Part shown: one piece after another, positions 26,872-35,362 of the stretch
Layout: each line of letters opens with the position of its first letter
Numbering within the stretch: position 1 is the first letter of the stretch
Assembly: GCA_013289955.1 (NCBI GenBank)
Contig: JABCYZ010000012.1
Coordinates: 1 to 64,000, forward strand
Direction of reading: 5' to 3'
Length of the DNA stretch: 64,000 nucleotides
Source of the DNA: Acidobacteriota bacterium
GTDB lineage: Bacteria; Acidobacteriota; Terriglobia; Acidiferrales; UBA7541
Notes under the pieces: generated by a model
What the model saw: only the letters and a program-made list of their open reading frames with translations
Databases searched by the model: none
What the model was told of the DNA's origin: nothing
Position numbers and translations under genes: made by a program

Positions 26872-28449
26872 ATGTCGCACTCGCGCCGTGAATTCATAAG
26901 GTTCGTTGTTGCCGGATCGGTCGCGTCGGGCTGTCCCGTGGATGCGGCTTTGATCGCCTCGCCGGATTCGAGGCCCACGAATTCCGGATCCGCCGATCGG
27001 AAGCCTTCGGACTCGCCGCGCGTCGATGGCGAACATTTCGAAATTTGCCACCAGGTCCGCGATGGCCATCATTTCGACCTGCCGGCTGCCAATCTAAAAG
27101 CCGACGTGGTGATCGTCGGCGGCGGCGTCGCGGGCCTTTCCGCAGCGTATTTTCTTCGCGGAAAAGATTGGCTGCTGCTGGAAAAAGAGGACCATTTCGG
27201 CGGCAACGCCTATCAGGAGGAATTCGACGGCCAGCCTTTCGCCACCGGCTCCGCCTACGCGTATCGCGGCGACGAAGGCGATGTGCTCGCGTCGGAAATC
27301 GGCCTGAAACTCCCCATGGTCAACATGCCCGATCCCACGCTCGTCAACAAAACCTACGTCCCCGACACATGGAAGACGGGAATTACGCAGCTTCCTTACT
27401 CCAAAGAAGTCGTCGCCAGCTTCCTGAAATTCCGCGAAGACGTTTTGAAAATGAAAATTAATGAGCGCATGGCTGAGCTCGACGCTCTTCCTTTCTCGCA
27501 ATTCACCGGGGCTTACACTCCCGAAGTACAGCAATGGTGGGATATTTTCGGCCCTTCGAATTGGGGCGCCACTGCGCCGGATACGTCGGCGTTCATCGGT
27601 CTCTACAACGCCAGGGACATTTTCACCGGCGGCGACGGCAAACGCGCCATTCTGCCCGGCGGCCTCGGCTGCATCACGCACAAGCTCGTGGAAATCCTCC
27701 AGCCAAAATACAAGGAACGCATGCTCGGCGAGGCGGCAGTGGTCGGCGTCGTCCAGAAAAAAGATGCTGTCGACGTCACCTATTTCCGCGAAGGAAAGCT
27801 CGCTACTGTGGCAGCGAAAGCTGTTTTGATGTGCACGCCCAAACACATCACTTCGCGCATCGTAGAAGGCTTGCCGGCCGAACAGAGAACCGCCATGCGC
27901 CGCACGCGCTATGCTCCCTATCCGGTCGTCAATCTCATCTTCGACAAGCCCGTCTACAATCGTGGGTACGACAATTGGTGCCCCGGCAATTCCTTTACTG
28001 ACTTCATCGTCGCCGATTGGACCGTCCGCAACAATCCTGGCTACAAACAAAAAAACAACATCCTCTCCTTCTACACGCCGCTTCGTGAAGAATTCCGCTC
28101 CACCCTTCTCGAGGAAGCCGATTGCAAGACGCTCGCCGCCCGCGTTCTCACGGACTTCCAGAGGGTTCTCCCGGAATTCAACGTTGATCCCATCGAAGTC
28201 CGCATCTACCGCCGCGGCCATCCCATGTTCATGTCCACGCCCGGCCAATACACAAAAAATCGCATCGCAGCCGCTCATCCCATGGACCGCATCTATTTTG
28301 GCGGCAACGATTCTGGCGGACCGGAATCTCTTACGAGCGAGGCTGTGCGCCTGTCGCAAGTCGGCGCCGAATGGGCAAATCTTATTCTGGCTGGCAAGCC
28401 CAGCGCAAAGGAGCTCGCAGAGAAAGCTCTCGCCGCTGTCGCCGACTAG
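26872..28449 (+). CDS. Tat-exported FAD-dependent amine oxidase
   Basis: A 525-residue flavoprotein. The N-terminus SRREFIRF followed by a hydrophobic stretch is a twin-arginine signal, implying export of the folded, FAD-loaded enzyme. The dinucleotide-binding motif VVIVGGGVAGLSAAYFL is at about 79-96, followed by LLLEKEDHFGGNA. The C-terminus has the closing FAD motif MDRIYFGGNDSGGPESLTSEAVRL. Such enzymes oxidise the amino groups of polyamines or amino acids. Directly behind potDABC, a polyamine substrate is likely, with oxidation in the periplasm and import of the product or leftover. Other NAD(P)-binding oxidoreductases of the amine-oxidase superfamily cannot be excluded. Confidence 0.82.
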   Translation: MSHSRREFIRFVVAGSVASGCPVDAALIASPDSRPTNSGSADRKPSDSPRVDGEHFEICHQVRDGHHFDLPAANLKADVVIVGGGVAGLSAAYFLRGKDWLLLEKEDHFGGNAYQEEFDGQPFATGSAYAYRGDEGDVLASEIGLKLPMVNMPDPTLVNKTYVPDTWKTGITQLPYSKEVVASFLKFREDVLKMKINERMAELDALPFSQFTGAYTPEVQQWWDIFGPSNWGATAPDTSAFIGLYNARDIFTGGDGKRAILPGGLGCITHKLVEILQPKYKERMLGEAAVVGVVQKKDAVDVTYFREGKLATVAAKAVLMCTPKHITSRIVEGLPAEQRTAMRRTRYAPYPVVNLIFDKPVYNRGYDNWCPGNSFTDFIVADWTVRNNPGYKQKNNILSFYTPLREEFRSTLLEEADCKTLAARVLTDFQRVLPEFNVDPIEVRIYRRGHPMFMSTPGQYTKNRIAAAHPMDRIYFGGNDSGGPESLTSEAVRLSQVGAEWANLILAGKPSAKELAEKALAAVAD

Positions 28450-28544
28450 CGAGTTCACAAGCGTTCCTCTTCCATCTTCGCTCCTCGTTGGTATATAGGT
28501 GAGAGGGAGAACGCAGCGCTTTGCCGTTCCTTCAAGGAGTACCG

Positions 28545-30059
28545 ATGTTTCGCACCACCTGGCTATCGCCCACCCTTTTGTTTTTCGCCTTGGCTCCGAA
28601 CTGTGTTTTGGCCCGCCCGCAGGAAAAATCGGCAACAATCGTGATTATCAATGCCCAGGTGGCTGACGGCACCGGCGGGCCGTTGCGAAAAGCCAATGTC
28701 CGCATCTCGGACGACCGCATCGTCACCATCGGCGAATTCAAGCCAAAAAAAGGCGAGCAGACCATCGACGCCAAGGGCCTCGTCCTCGCTCCCGGCTTCA
28801 TCGACATTCACAATCACGCCACGGAGGGCCTTGAAAAAGATCCGCTCGCCGAAACGCAAATCGCGCAAGGCATCACCACGGTCATTCTCGGTCCTGACGG
28901 CGATTCACCCTGGCCCTTGGGAGCCTGGCTTGATACCCGGCGCAGGAATCCCGCCTCGCTGAATCTCGCTGTCCTCGTCGGCCACGCCACCGTTCGCGAA
29001 CAAGTTCTCGGCAAGGACTTCCGGCGCGCCTCAACCCCGGCCGAGATCGAGAAAATGTCACAGCTTGTGGGTCAAGCCATGCACGAGGGAGCCATCGGCC
29101 TCTCCAGCGGCCTTGAATACGACATGGGCACCTACAGCACCACGGACGAGGTTGTCGCTCTCGCAAGCGCTGCCGCAAAGCTCCACGGCTTTTACATGAC
29201 GCACATTCGTGATGAAGCCGATCTTTCCTTCCAGGCCCTGGACGAAGAGATCGCCATCGGCGAGCGGGCGCACATTCCCGTCGAGCACTCCCACATCAAG
29301 CTTGGCACCGTCAGCGTCTGGGGAAAGGCCCAGCCATACATTCGCGTCATCGAGGCGGCCCGACTCCGGGGTCTCGATTTTCTCGCCGATTGCTATCCCT
29401 ACGACGCGTGGCACTCGAACATCAAAGTCCTCGTGCCCGATAAGCAATACGAGGACCCCAAGAGCGTCGCGAAAGCGCTGTCCGATGTTGGAGGACCTTC
29501 GCATGTAACGATCGTCGAATTCGCGCCGAACGCTTCCTACGAAAACCGCACCATCGAGGAGCTCGCCACGCAGCGCGGCATCTCTCCCGTCGAGATGTTC
29601 ATCCGCATCATCCGGGAAGGCGATGCCGCGAACACGGAAGCCGAAGTCATCGGTCAATCCATGGTCGAGCGCGATATTCAGGCCTTTTATCAGCAGCCAT
29701 GGGTAATGGTCGCCAGCGACGGCGGCATCGGCTCTCGTCATCCGAGGGGCGCCGGCACGTTTCCGCGCGTGCTCGGCCTTTACGTCCGCGAGAAAAAATG
29801 GCTCTCGCTTCCCGAAGCCGTGCACAAAATGACCTCGCTCCCGGCCCAGCGGCTCGGCTGGAAAGATCGTGGAGTCCTTCGCGAAGGCGCTTTCGCCGAT
29901 CTCGTCCTCTTCAATCCTGCCACCGTCATCGACCGCTCGACCTTCCAGAAACCCTTCGAGCTTCCTTCCGGCATCGAAAAAGTCTTCGTCAACGGCCTGC
30001 TCGTCTGGGACGCCGGCAAAGCCACCGGCGCACGCCCCGGCCGCGTCCTGCCGAACTAG
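28545..30059 (+). CDS. N-acyl-D-amino-acid deacylase (D-aminoacylase) family, exported
   Basis: The ATG at 28545 is preceded by AAGGAG at five bases; a TTG at 28521 is less likely. The 504-residue protein begins with a signal peptide (LSPTLLFFALAPNCVLA). It has the amidohydrolase plan: IINAQVADGTGGPLRKANVRI, metal motif APGFIDIHNHA, the family segments EGAIGLSSGLEY and HIPVEHSHIKLG, and the C-terminal hallmark MVASDGGIGSRHPRGAGTFPRVLG. D-aminoacylases hydrolyse N-acyl-D-amino acids; the precise substrate is not readable. It starts 95 bases after the amine oxidase gene. Confidence 0.87.
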   Translation: MFRTTWLSPTLLFFALAPNCVLARPQEKSATIVIINAQVADGTGGPLRKANVRISDDRIVTIGEFKPKKGEQTIDAKGLVLAPGFIDIHNHATEGLEKDPLAETQIAQGITTVILGPDGDSPWPLGAWLDTRRRNPASLNLAVLVGHATVREQVLGKDFRRASTPAEIEKMSQLVGQAMHEGAIGLSSGLEYDMGTYSTTDEVVALASAAAKLHGFYMTHIRDEADLSFQALDEEIAIGERAHIPVEHSHIKLGTVSVWGKAQPYIRVIEAARLRGLDFLADCYPYDAWHSNIKVLVPDKQYEDPKSVAKALSDVGGPSHVTIVEFAPNASYENRTIEELATQRGISPVEMFIRIIREGDAANTEAEVIGQSMVERDIQAFYQQPWVMVASDGGIGSRHPRGAGTFPRVLGLYVREKKWLSLPEAVHKMTSLPAQRLGWKDRGVLREGAFADLVLFNPATVIDRSTFQKPFELPSGIEKVFVNGLLVWDAGKATGARPGRVLPN

Positions 30060-30101
30060 CCCGATTTAGTCCATACTAATTGCTCCACTTGCGGAGGAAT
30101 C

Positions 30102-30452
30102 ATGGCGGACCGCCTCGACGATTTTCAGAAGTTTCGTGCCGATGTAAACGAGGAAATTCTCAACTGCGGCCATCTCGGCATAAAGCGCTTCTTCGCCCTC
30201 GACAATCAGGCGTATGAGCCCGGCGCCCTCGGCACGAAATCGAAGGAGCTCCTGGGACTGGTCGCCTCCGCCGTCCTCCGCTGCGACGATTGCATCACCT
30301 ATCACCTGGTTCGCTGCGGCGAAGAGGGCTGGAAGCGCGAAGAAGTCATCGACGCCTTGAACGTGGCATTGATCGTCGGCGGCTCCATCACCATTCCCCA
30401 CGTCCGCCGCGCCTTTGCCCGCATGCGCGAGATAGATTCGTTGAAACCTTGA
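30102..30452 (+). CDS. carboxymuconolactone decarboxylase / AhpD-like family protein
   Basis: A 116-residue protein with an ATG after GGAGGAATC. It is a single all-helical CMD domain with the redox-type motif RCDDCITYH (Cys pair about residues 66 and 69, then His), followed by GWKREEVIDALNVALIVGGS. The CxxC(x)H arrangement is that of AhpD-like peroxidase partners rather than the true decarboxylase. It is probably a cytoplasmic thiol-dependent peroxidase-type protein, which could help remove peroxide made by the neighbouring amine oxidase; that link is inference. Confidence 0.87.
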   Translation: MADRLDDFQKFRADVNEEILNCGHLGIKRFFALDNQAYEPGALGTKSKELLGLVASAVLRCDDCITYHLVRCGEEGWKREEVIDALNVALIVGGSITIPHVRRAFARMREIDSLKP

Positions 30453-30497
30453 GCCGCGCCGCGTACTCTAAGTAAGTACATTGGATAAGGAAGTAAG

Positions 30498-31142
30498 ATG
30501 AGCACGGCCCCAGCCACTGCGGCATCTCCCTACGAAGCGACCGCTGCGCGTTTCCGCAACTTCCTCATTGGCGCTTTGTTCGCGCTCGTTCTTCTGATTC
30601 CCAAGCTTCTCCGCATCCGCCGCAACGCCCAATCCTGGATGGCCTTCCGCGTTTTTCTTGGATTCGCGGGCGCGGCTCTTGTCGTGCTGCCCCTCGGTCT
30701 TTGGAATAGCTGGCTTGCCGCCATCCTGGGACTTGGAATGTTTATGGCCGCCATCCTGCTTCCCCCTGCCAAGCCGCATAACCTTTCTGACGACAAGGCC
30801 CGCGAGCTCGACACACTCGTCATCGTAAACGGCGGAAAATATCAGCCGGCCAGCGCCGCCCCGGTTCCTGTCCAACTTTTTGTTGGCGCGGAGCGCATCT
30901 GGGCGCTCGATAGGAACTTCAAGCCGCTGCTCGTCATTCCTGCCGCGGAAATCAAGTCTCTCGAGGCCGTGCAACACAAGGACCGCTGGATCCTAGAAAT
31001 TCGGTGGCTCGATCATTCCGCCGAATTCTTCTATCAAGGCGTTTTTGCCGAACACCTCGCTCATGTTGCCGAGAACACGCTTGGAAGCGTGATGCACTCT
31101 CCGCTGCCCATATTGCCGAGAAGCCGCTCCGCCAGCGCCTAG
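30498..31142 (+). CDS. membrane-anchored protein of unknown function
   Basis: A 214-residue protein with an ATG behind AAGGAAG. Two or three hydrophobic segments (about 23-36, 50-66 and 68-87) precede a soluble beta-rich domain (QLFVGAERIWALDRNFKPLLVIPAAEIKSLEAV and WILEIRWLDHSAEFFYQGVFAEH). The soluble part resembles a PH-like or YcxB-like fold facing the cytoplasm, but no named family is clear. It lies between the AhpD-like gene and an amidohydrolase gene with small gaps. Confidence 0.6.
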   Translation: MSTAPATAASPYEATAARFRNFLIGALFALVLLIPKLLRIRRNAQSWMAFRVFLGFAGAALVVLPLGLWNSWLAAILGLGMFMAAILLPPAKPHNLSDDKARELDTLVIVNGGKYQPASAAPVPVQLFVGAERIWALDRNFKPLLVIPAAEIKSLEAVQHKDRWILEIRWLDHSAEFFYQGVFAEHLAHVAENTLGSVMHSPLPILPRSRSASA

Positions 31143-31194
31143 CCATCCGCTAAGCTAAAATGTACGACTGGCCCGCCGCCGAGGAGACCAGCCT

Positions 31195-32391
31195 TTGAAC
31201 AATTCACCAATCCTCACAAGCGAATATTCTGCGCTAGTGGGCGCCACGATCCATATCAGTCCAACGGAAGAGCCCATCCGCGACGGCGTCGTTCTAATGC
31301 AGGGCGAAAAAATCGTTTCTGTCGGCCAACGGGCGCAGCTGCAGTTCCCTGAAACCGCCCAGGTCCTCGATTGTTTCGGCCTCACGATCACCGCCGGCCT
31401 TTGCAACAGCCACGTCCACTTTTTCGAACGGAAGTGGGCCGATGCAGCCAAAATCCCGGCGCCCGAGCTCGCCCGCCAGCTTCAGGACATGCTCACTCGC
31501 TTCGGCTTCACTACCGTATTCGACATCGGCTCGCTCTGGGAAAACACGCGCCGCCTTCGCGATCGCATCGACTCCGGCGAGATCCTGGGGCCAAGAATTC
31601 GTTCGACCGGCGAGGGCCTCGTTCCTGTCGGCGGTCTGCCCTCGGATCAGGTTCTCGGCATGATGGGCGTTATGAAATTGCCCGCTCCCGAGATCGCCGA
31701 TGCCGCCGGAGCCGCCGCCGCTGCCATAAGACTTCTCGACGCTGGCGTCGACGGTATAAAACTCTTCGCCTCTGCCCCGCGCAGCACTCCGCTCACCGAG
31801 GGCGCCATCCGCGCCGCCGCTGATGAAGCGCATCGCGCCGGCAAACCTGTCTTCGTTCACCCCAACAACGCCGCCGATATCCTCACCGCGGTTCGCGGAG
31901 GCGTCGATATCATCGCCCACACCACGCCCCATTCCGGCCCGTGGGACGAAACGCTCCTCGCCGCAATGAAGGACCATCGCGTGGCGCTCACGCCGACTCT
32001 CACTCTCTGGAAATATTACATGCGCCACGATCGGCTTTCCGTGCAGGAGCAAATCACCAACATGGAAGTTGCCCAGTTGCGCGCATGGCTAGCAGCTGGC
32101 GGCGAAGTCCTCTTCGGCACCGACCTTGGCGCCGTCGAATACGACCCCAGCGAAGAGTACGCCTTGATGGCCCAGGCGGGAATGAGCTTCCCCCAGATTC
32201 TTGCATCCTTGACAACCGCTCCCGCCCGGCGTTTCGGAGACACCGAAAAAGTCGGACGCGTCGCCCGAGGCCTCGAGGCCGATCTCGCCGTCTTTCGGAA
32301 AGACCCTGCCGTGAACATCTCCGCCTTGGCCTCTGTAAAGTACACGCTGCGCGCCGGCAAAATCATCTATCGAGCGCCGGTTGGACTGTAG
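31195..32391 (+). CDS. imidazolonepropionase-like amidohydrolase
   Basis: A 398-residue metal-dependent hydrolase with a TTG start eight bases after GAGGAG. Features are LVGATIHISPTEEPIRDGVVLM, the first metal motif NSHVHFF (about residues 64-70), GFTTVFDIGS, DGIKLF in the barrel, HPNNAADI, the second metal region VDIIAHTTPH and the terminal Asp in LFGTDLGAVEYDP. There is no obvious signal peptide, unlike the two other amidohydrolases in this stretch, so it is probably cytoplasmic. Substrate is unknown; members act on cyclic imides, dipeptides and lactam-type compounds. Confidence 0.83.
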   Translation: MNNSPILTSEYSALVGATIHISPTEEPIRDGVVLMQGEKIVSVGQRAQLQFPETAQVLDCFGLTITAGLCNSHVHFFERKWADAAKIPAPELARQLQDMLTRFGFTTVFDIGSLWENTRRLRDRIDSGEILGPRIRSTGEGLVPVGGLPSDQVLGMMGVMKLPAPEIADAAGAAAAAIRLLDAGVDGIKLFASAPRSTPLTEGAIRAAADEAHRAGKPVFVHPNNAADILTAVRGGVDIIAHTTPHSGPWDETLLAAMKDHRVALTPTLTLWKYYMRHDRLSVQEQITNMEVAQLRAWLAAGGEVLFGTDLGAVEYDPSEEYALMAQAGMSFPQILASLTTAPARRFGDTEKVGRVARGLEADLAVFRKDPAVNISALASVKYTLRAGKIIYRAPVGL

Positions 32392-32489
32392 CCCTGTCGT
32401 TTCTGGCCGGCACGCCTGGACAAAGCACCCCCTCAAACTTTCTTCTCATAAACGCGCGCGCCTGCTGGAGAATGTGGCAAACTATACGC

Positions 32490-32735
32490 ATGGCGCGAGG
32501 ATGGGAAAGCAAGGACGTGGAAGCGCAGGTCGAATCCGGCCAGGCACCCAAGGGCCACTACGGCAATAAAACGAAAAGTCCCGAACAGCTTCAGCGCGAG
32601 CAAGAACGAAAGGATTTGCAGCTGTCGCGGATCAGGATCGCGCATGATCTGGAATCCGCAACGAATCCCAATCATCGCAAGTCTCTTGAAGCCGCTCTCG
32701 CCCACCTCGACAAAAAAATCTCCGACCTGAACTAG
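32490..32735 (+). CDS. 81-residue coiled-coil-type small protein
   Basis: The preferred ATG at 32490 gives a protein starting MARGWESKDVEAQVESG; an in-frame ATG at 32472 would add six residues. It is highly charged and mostly helical, with a predicted coiled coil in SPEQLQREQERKDLQLSRI and a C-terminal helix KSLEAALAHLDKKISDL. To my recollection small proteins beginning MARGWESK recur in Acidobacteriota genomes, but no function is known. It lies 98 bases after the amidohydrolase gene and 49 bases before the methyltransferase gene, same strand. Confidence 0.6.
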   Translation: MARGWESKDVEAQVESGQAPKGHYGNKTKSPEQLQREQERKDLQLSRIRIAHDLESATNPNHRKSLEAALAHLDKKISDLN

Positions 32736-32784
32736 GGTTCCTTCCGCATCAACAACTCTCTGTTCTCTTTGCTAAAATTTGGCC

Positions 32785-33624
32785 ATGCAATCAGGCCAGC
32801 CAAGCCGCACCGCATGGGCCGCCGCCGCACATCGCGCTGCCCATCAAATCCTCGAACAAGGCCGTATCTTCTCCGATCCTCTGGCCCTGGGCATTCTTGG
32901 CCCGGACGCCGAGTCCGTCGCTCGCGAAGCCGAAGCGCGCCCGTCCAGCCTCGCCATGCGCCTTTTCATCGCCGCCCGAACACGCTTCGCCGAGGATAGT
33001 TTGGCCGCCGCCATCCAGCAGGGCGTTCGCCAACTCGTCATCCTGGGGGCTGGCCTCGACACCTACGCCTACCGCAGTCCGTTCGGCGATCGCCTCCGTA
33101 TTTTCGAGGTCGATCATCCCGCGACCCAAAGCTGGAAACGCGAACGCCTGGCCCATGCCGCAATCCCCATTCCGCCGTCGTTGACCTTCGCGCCCATCGA
33201 CTTCGAGCGCCAAACCCTTCCCGAAGGCCTGGCCGCCGTGGGCTTCGATTCCGCGCAACAGACGTTCTTCACCTGGCTAGGAGTCGTTCCTTACCTCACC
33301 GAAGAGGCCATCTGGTCTACGCTGGCCTTCATCGCCAGCCTGACGGGCGGAGCGCATGTGGTCTTCGATTACAGTGACCCTCCGCACACACTTTCCGCGG
33401 AGGCGCGCGCGTACCACGACCGCCGCGCCTCCCGCGTCGAATCCCTTGGCGAATCCTGGGTTAGCTATTTTGAAGCAGACAAGTTGAAGGGGAAATTGCT
33501 CTCGCTCGGTTTTACGGAAGTCGAAGACCTCGGCCCGCCGCAAATCGCCGCCCGGTATATCCCAACCTTGCCAACTCCCCGGCCCGAGAGAGGCGGCCAC
33601 ATCCTCCGCGCGAGAAAGGCCTGA
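32785..33624 (+). CDS. SAM-dependent methyltransferase, TIGR00027/leucine carboxyl methyltransferase-like
   Basis: The ATG at 32785 is preferred to the TTG two codons earlier, giving 279 residues. The SAM-binding loop LVILGAGLDTYAYR is at about 86-99. The acidic ribose-binding motif is in IFEVDHPATQSWKRERL, followed by the family segments TFFTWLGVVPYLTEEAIWSTL and VVFDYSDPP. The N-terminus (SRTAWAAAAHRAAHQILEQGRIFSDPLA) is typical of this family, which is best known in actinobacteria. The methyl acceptor is unknown. Confidence 0.85.
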   Translation: MQSGQPSRTAWAAAAHRAAHQILEQGRIFSDPLALGILGPDAESVAREAEARPSSLAMRLFIAARTRFAEDSLAAAIQQGVRQLVILGAGLDTYAYRSPFGDRLRIFEVDHPATQSWKRERLAHAAIPIPPSLTFAPIDFERQTLPEGLAAVGFDSAQQTFFTWLGVVPYLTEEAIWSTLAFIASLTGGAHVVFDYSDPPHTLSAEARAYHDRRASRVESLGESWVSYFEADKLKGKLLSLGFTEVEDLGPPQIAARYIPTLPTPRPERGGHILRARKA

Positions 33625-33731
33625 AGCGCGGAATAAGCGTCGGATGCACACAGCCCCGCGCTGGGTTCGCCCTGGCGCTCGCGCCTCGGCGTTTTCTTAC
33701 GTCAAATCTTCCATGTTGTTTGGCTCAGAAA

Positions 33732-34835
33732 TTACTGGATGAAATCTCCCGCCAACCCCCAAAAATCATTCACGTAATAGTGCGACAGAACATTCCCAAA
33801 CAAATAGCAGATCCCCTGGCAAGGCGGGATATCCCCATACATCTCACGGCCCCGCGAAAATATTTTCGCGAGCGATCCGTGCCGCAACAAATTTCCCGCC
33901 ACCTTCCGAAGCGGCTCGCACGGGTAAAACACATCTCCATTCGGATACACTCGCGGAAACATCGTCGGATAGCACTGGAAATCGCGAAATCGCAGCAACG
34001 TTTCAATCGTCCGGGGAGTCCCGTTGATCGGCTGCGTCCCCCGGCGGCGCCTCTCAATAATCTTATCCACCAGCGCCTGATACTTCGGATTTTCGAGCAG
34101 CTCCAGATTGGGCATCTTCTCCATCTGTGCCGATTGCGCCGCAAACACAAACCCTTCCGCGCCGCACCAATCCAGCAATTTCTCCACTTCCCCGATGTTC
34201 CATTCCTCGATCACGGTGCTGATCGTGATCCGCTGCGGGCTGCCCAAAACTTCCTTCGCCATCGTCAGATTCTGCAAAACCTTCGGCAGCGCAGCCGGCT
34301 TCGAAAGCGCATTCGACGGATCAGCCGCCAGAGCATCCAGGCTCACCACCAGCCCCGTCACTCCGCCGAGAATCCCCGGCTTGCGATCCAGCAAAGTTCC
34401 ATTCGTAATCAGCATTACCGACCGGAACCTGGAATGAAACCGCGCCGCGTGCACCAGTTCCTCGATGTCCGCCCGCAGTGTCGGCTCTCCCCCCGTAATC
34501 ACAATCGAATCCGTCTCTTTGCGGATCTTCTTCAGCAACCGGATCGTTTCTCCGGTATTTAGCTCTTCGCTGAAAACGTCCGGCTCCTTCTGCGTGCAAT
34601 ACGAGCAAGCCAAGTTGCACTTGTGCGTCACATAAAACGTCACCGCATACGGCGCCACCACATTCGTTCGCAAAGCGTGCCGCCGCCATCCATTTCGGAA
34701 GTAAAGCCGGAAGTTCTTCGCAACAAACGGCGCCTGCCGCACCAATCCGCGGATCAGCGCCACCTTCGAGGGCTTTCTTTTATCGAGCGCGCTTAGAGGA
34801 ACAAAATTTGCCGTTCGCGGACGAGGCGTGGTCAT
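33732..34835 (-). CDS. radical SAM protein with SPASM-like C-terminus
   Basis: A 367-residue protein. The 4Fe-4S radical-SAM motif CNLACSYC (Cys 73, 77, 80) is followed by the SAM-contact motif VITGGEPTLR. The C-terminal part contains further cysteines in FQCYPTMFPRVYPNGDVFYPCEP and PPCQGICYLF, a SPASM-like arrangement that would bind auxiliary Fe-S clusters. Such enzymes modify peptides or proteins, but I see no short precursor-peptide gene beside it. It is convergent with the methyltransferase gene, and its 5' side faces about 220 bases without a clear gene. The substrate is unknown. Confidence 0.83.
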   Translation of the reverse strand: MTTPRPRTANFVPLSALDKRKPSKVALIRGLVRQAPFVAKNFRLYFRNGWRRHALRTNVVAPYAVTFYVTHKCNLACSYCTQKEPDVFSEELNTGETIRLLKKIRKETDSIVITGGEPTLRADIEELVHAARFHSRFRSVMLITNGTLLDRKPGILGGVTGLVVSLDALAADPSNALSKPAALPKVLQNLTMAKEVLGSPQRITISTVIEEWNIGEVEKLLDWCGAEGFVFAAQSAQMEKMPNLELLENPKYQALVDKIIERRRRGTQPINGTPRTIETLLRFRDFQCYPTMFPRVYPNGDVFYPCEPLRKVAGNLLRHGSLAKIFSRGREMYGDIPPCQGICYLFGNVLSHYYVNDFWGLAGDFIQ

Positions 34836-35055
34836 AGGGCCAAGATTGTAACGCAGTGCGCTGTTGCCGGTCTCTTTTCAAGCAACCTCGTCACAAGGGT
34901 TTACAAGCTGCCTCTGCGCCCGCGGTCCCGCTCGCCGTTTGCCCAGAGAAAGGGTCTTCCCGATTCCAGAGGTGCGGCACGTACAGCGCCAGGGCTCGCA
35001 ATTTACCTGTTGTTTTCCCAAAGGAACTGTGCCATTCTCCCTGTTGGAAACCCAC

Positions 35056-35362
35056 ATGGCGGTCCCATGGACCAAAAATCAGGCCTCTTCCGAGGGAACG
35101 CTGGCCTTGGTGGTCTTAAAGACTCTCGATGTTCTGGGACCGCTTGGATCAAGGAACTCTGTCCCCCATGCGGCTGGGACTCGAGCAAGAGGGCTTGATC
35201 GCCCTCCGAATGGGGCGTTTCTCTGGGAATAATCGCCGGGCGCGCTTCTATGGATTGACCAGGGGCGGGCGAATGCAATTGCAGACCGGAACCCAGGACT
35301 GGCAACAAACGGCAGCGATCATCGAGCGTTTCTTTGGGCTGAAGCCGGAGGAATTGTCATGA
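35056..35362 (+). pseudogene. degraded PadR-family regulator gene
   Basis: Two pieces of a PadR-type winged helix lie in different frames. The first (from the ATG at 35056) encodes SEGTLALVVLKTLDVLGPL, matching the canonical first helix of ADOP-linked PadR proteins. The second (from about 35140) encodes QGTLSPMRLGLEQEGLIAL and then NNRRARFYGLTRGGRMQLQ, matching the wing and C-terminus. The intervening HGYxIxxRIEQ segment of about 20 residues is missing and the frame shifts. The stop codon still overlaps the ATG of the permease gene (ATGA), as in intact PadR-permease pairs. The regulator is therefore probably inactive. Confidence 0.75.

Noticed and set aside
27094..28638. 514-codon open frame on the minus strand
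   Set aside because: Antisense to the amine oxidase; no recognisable domain and biased composition.
34856..35119. Short plus-strand gene upstream of the broken PadR
   Set aside because: Cys/Arg/Trp-rich composition, no ribosome site and no domain; overlaps the PadR remnant in another frame.
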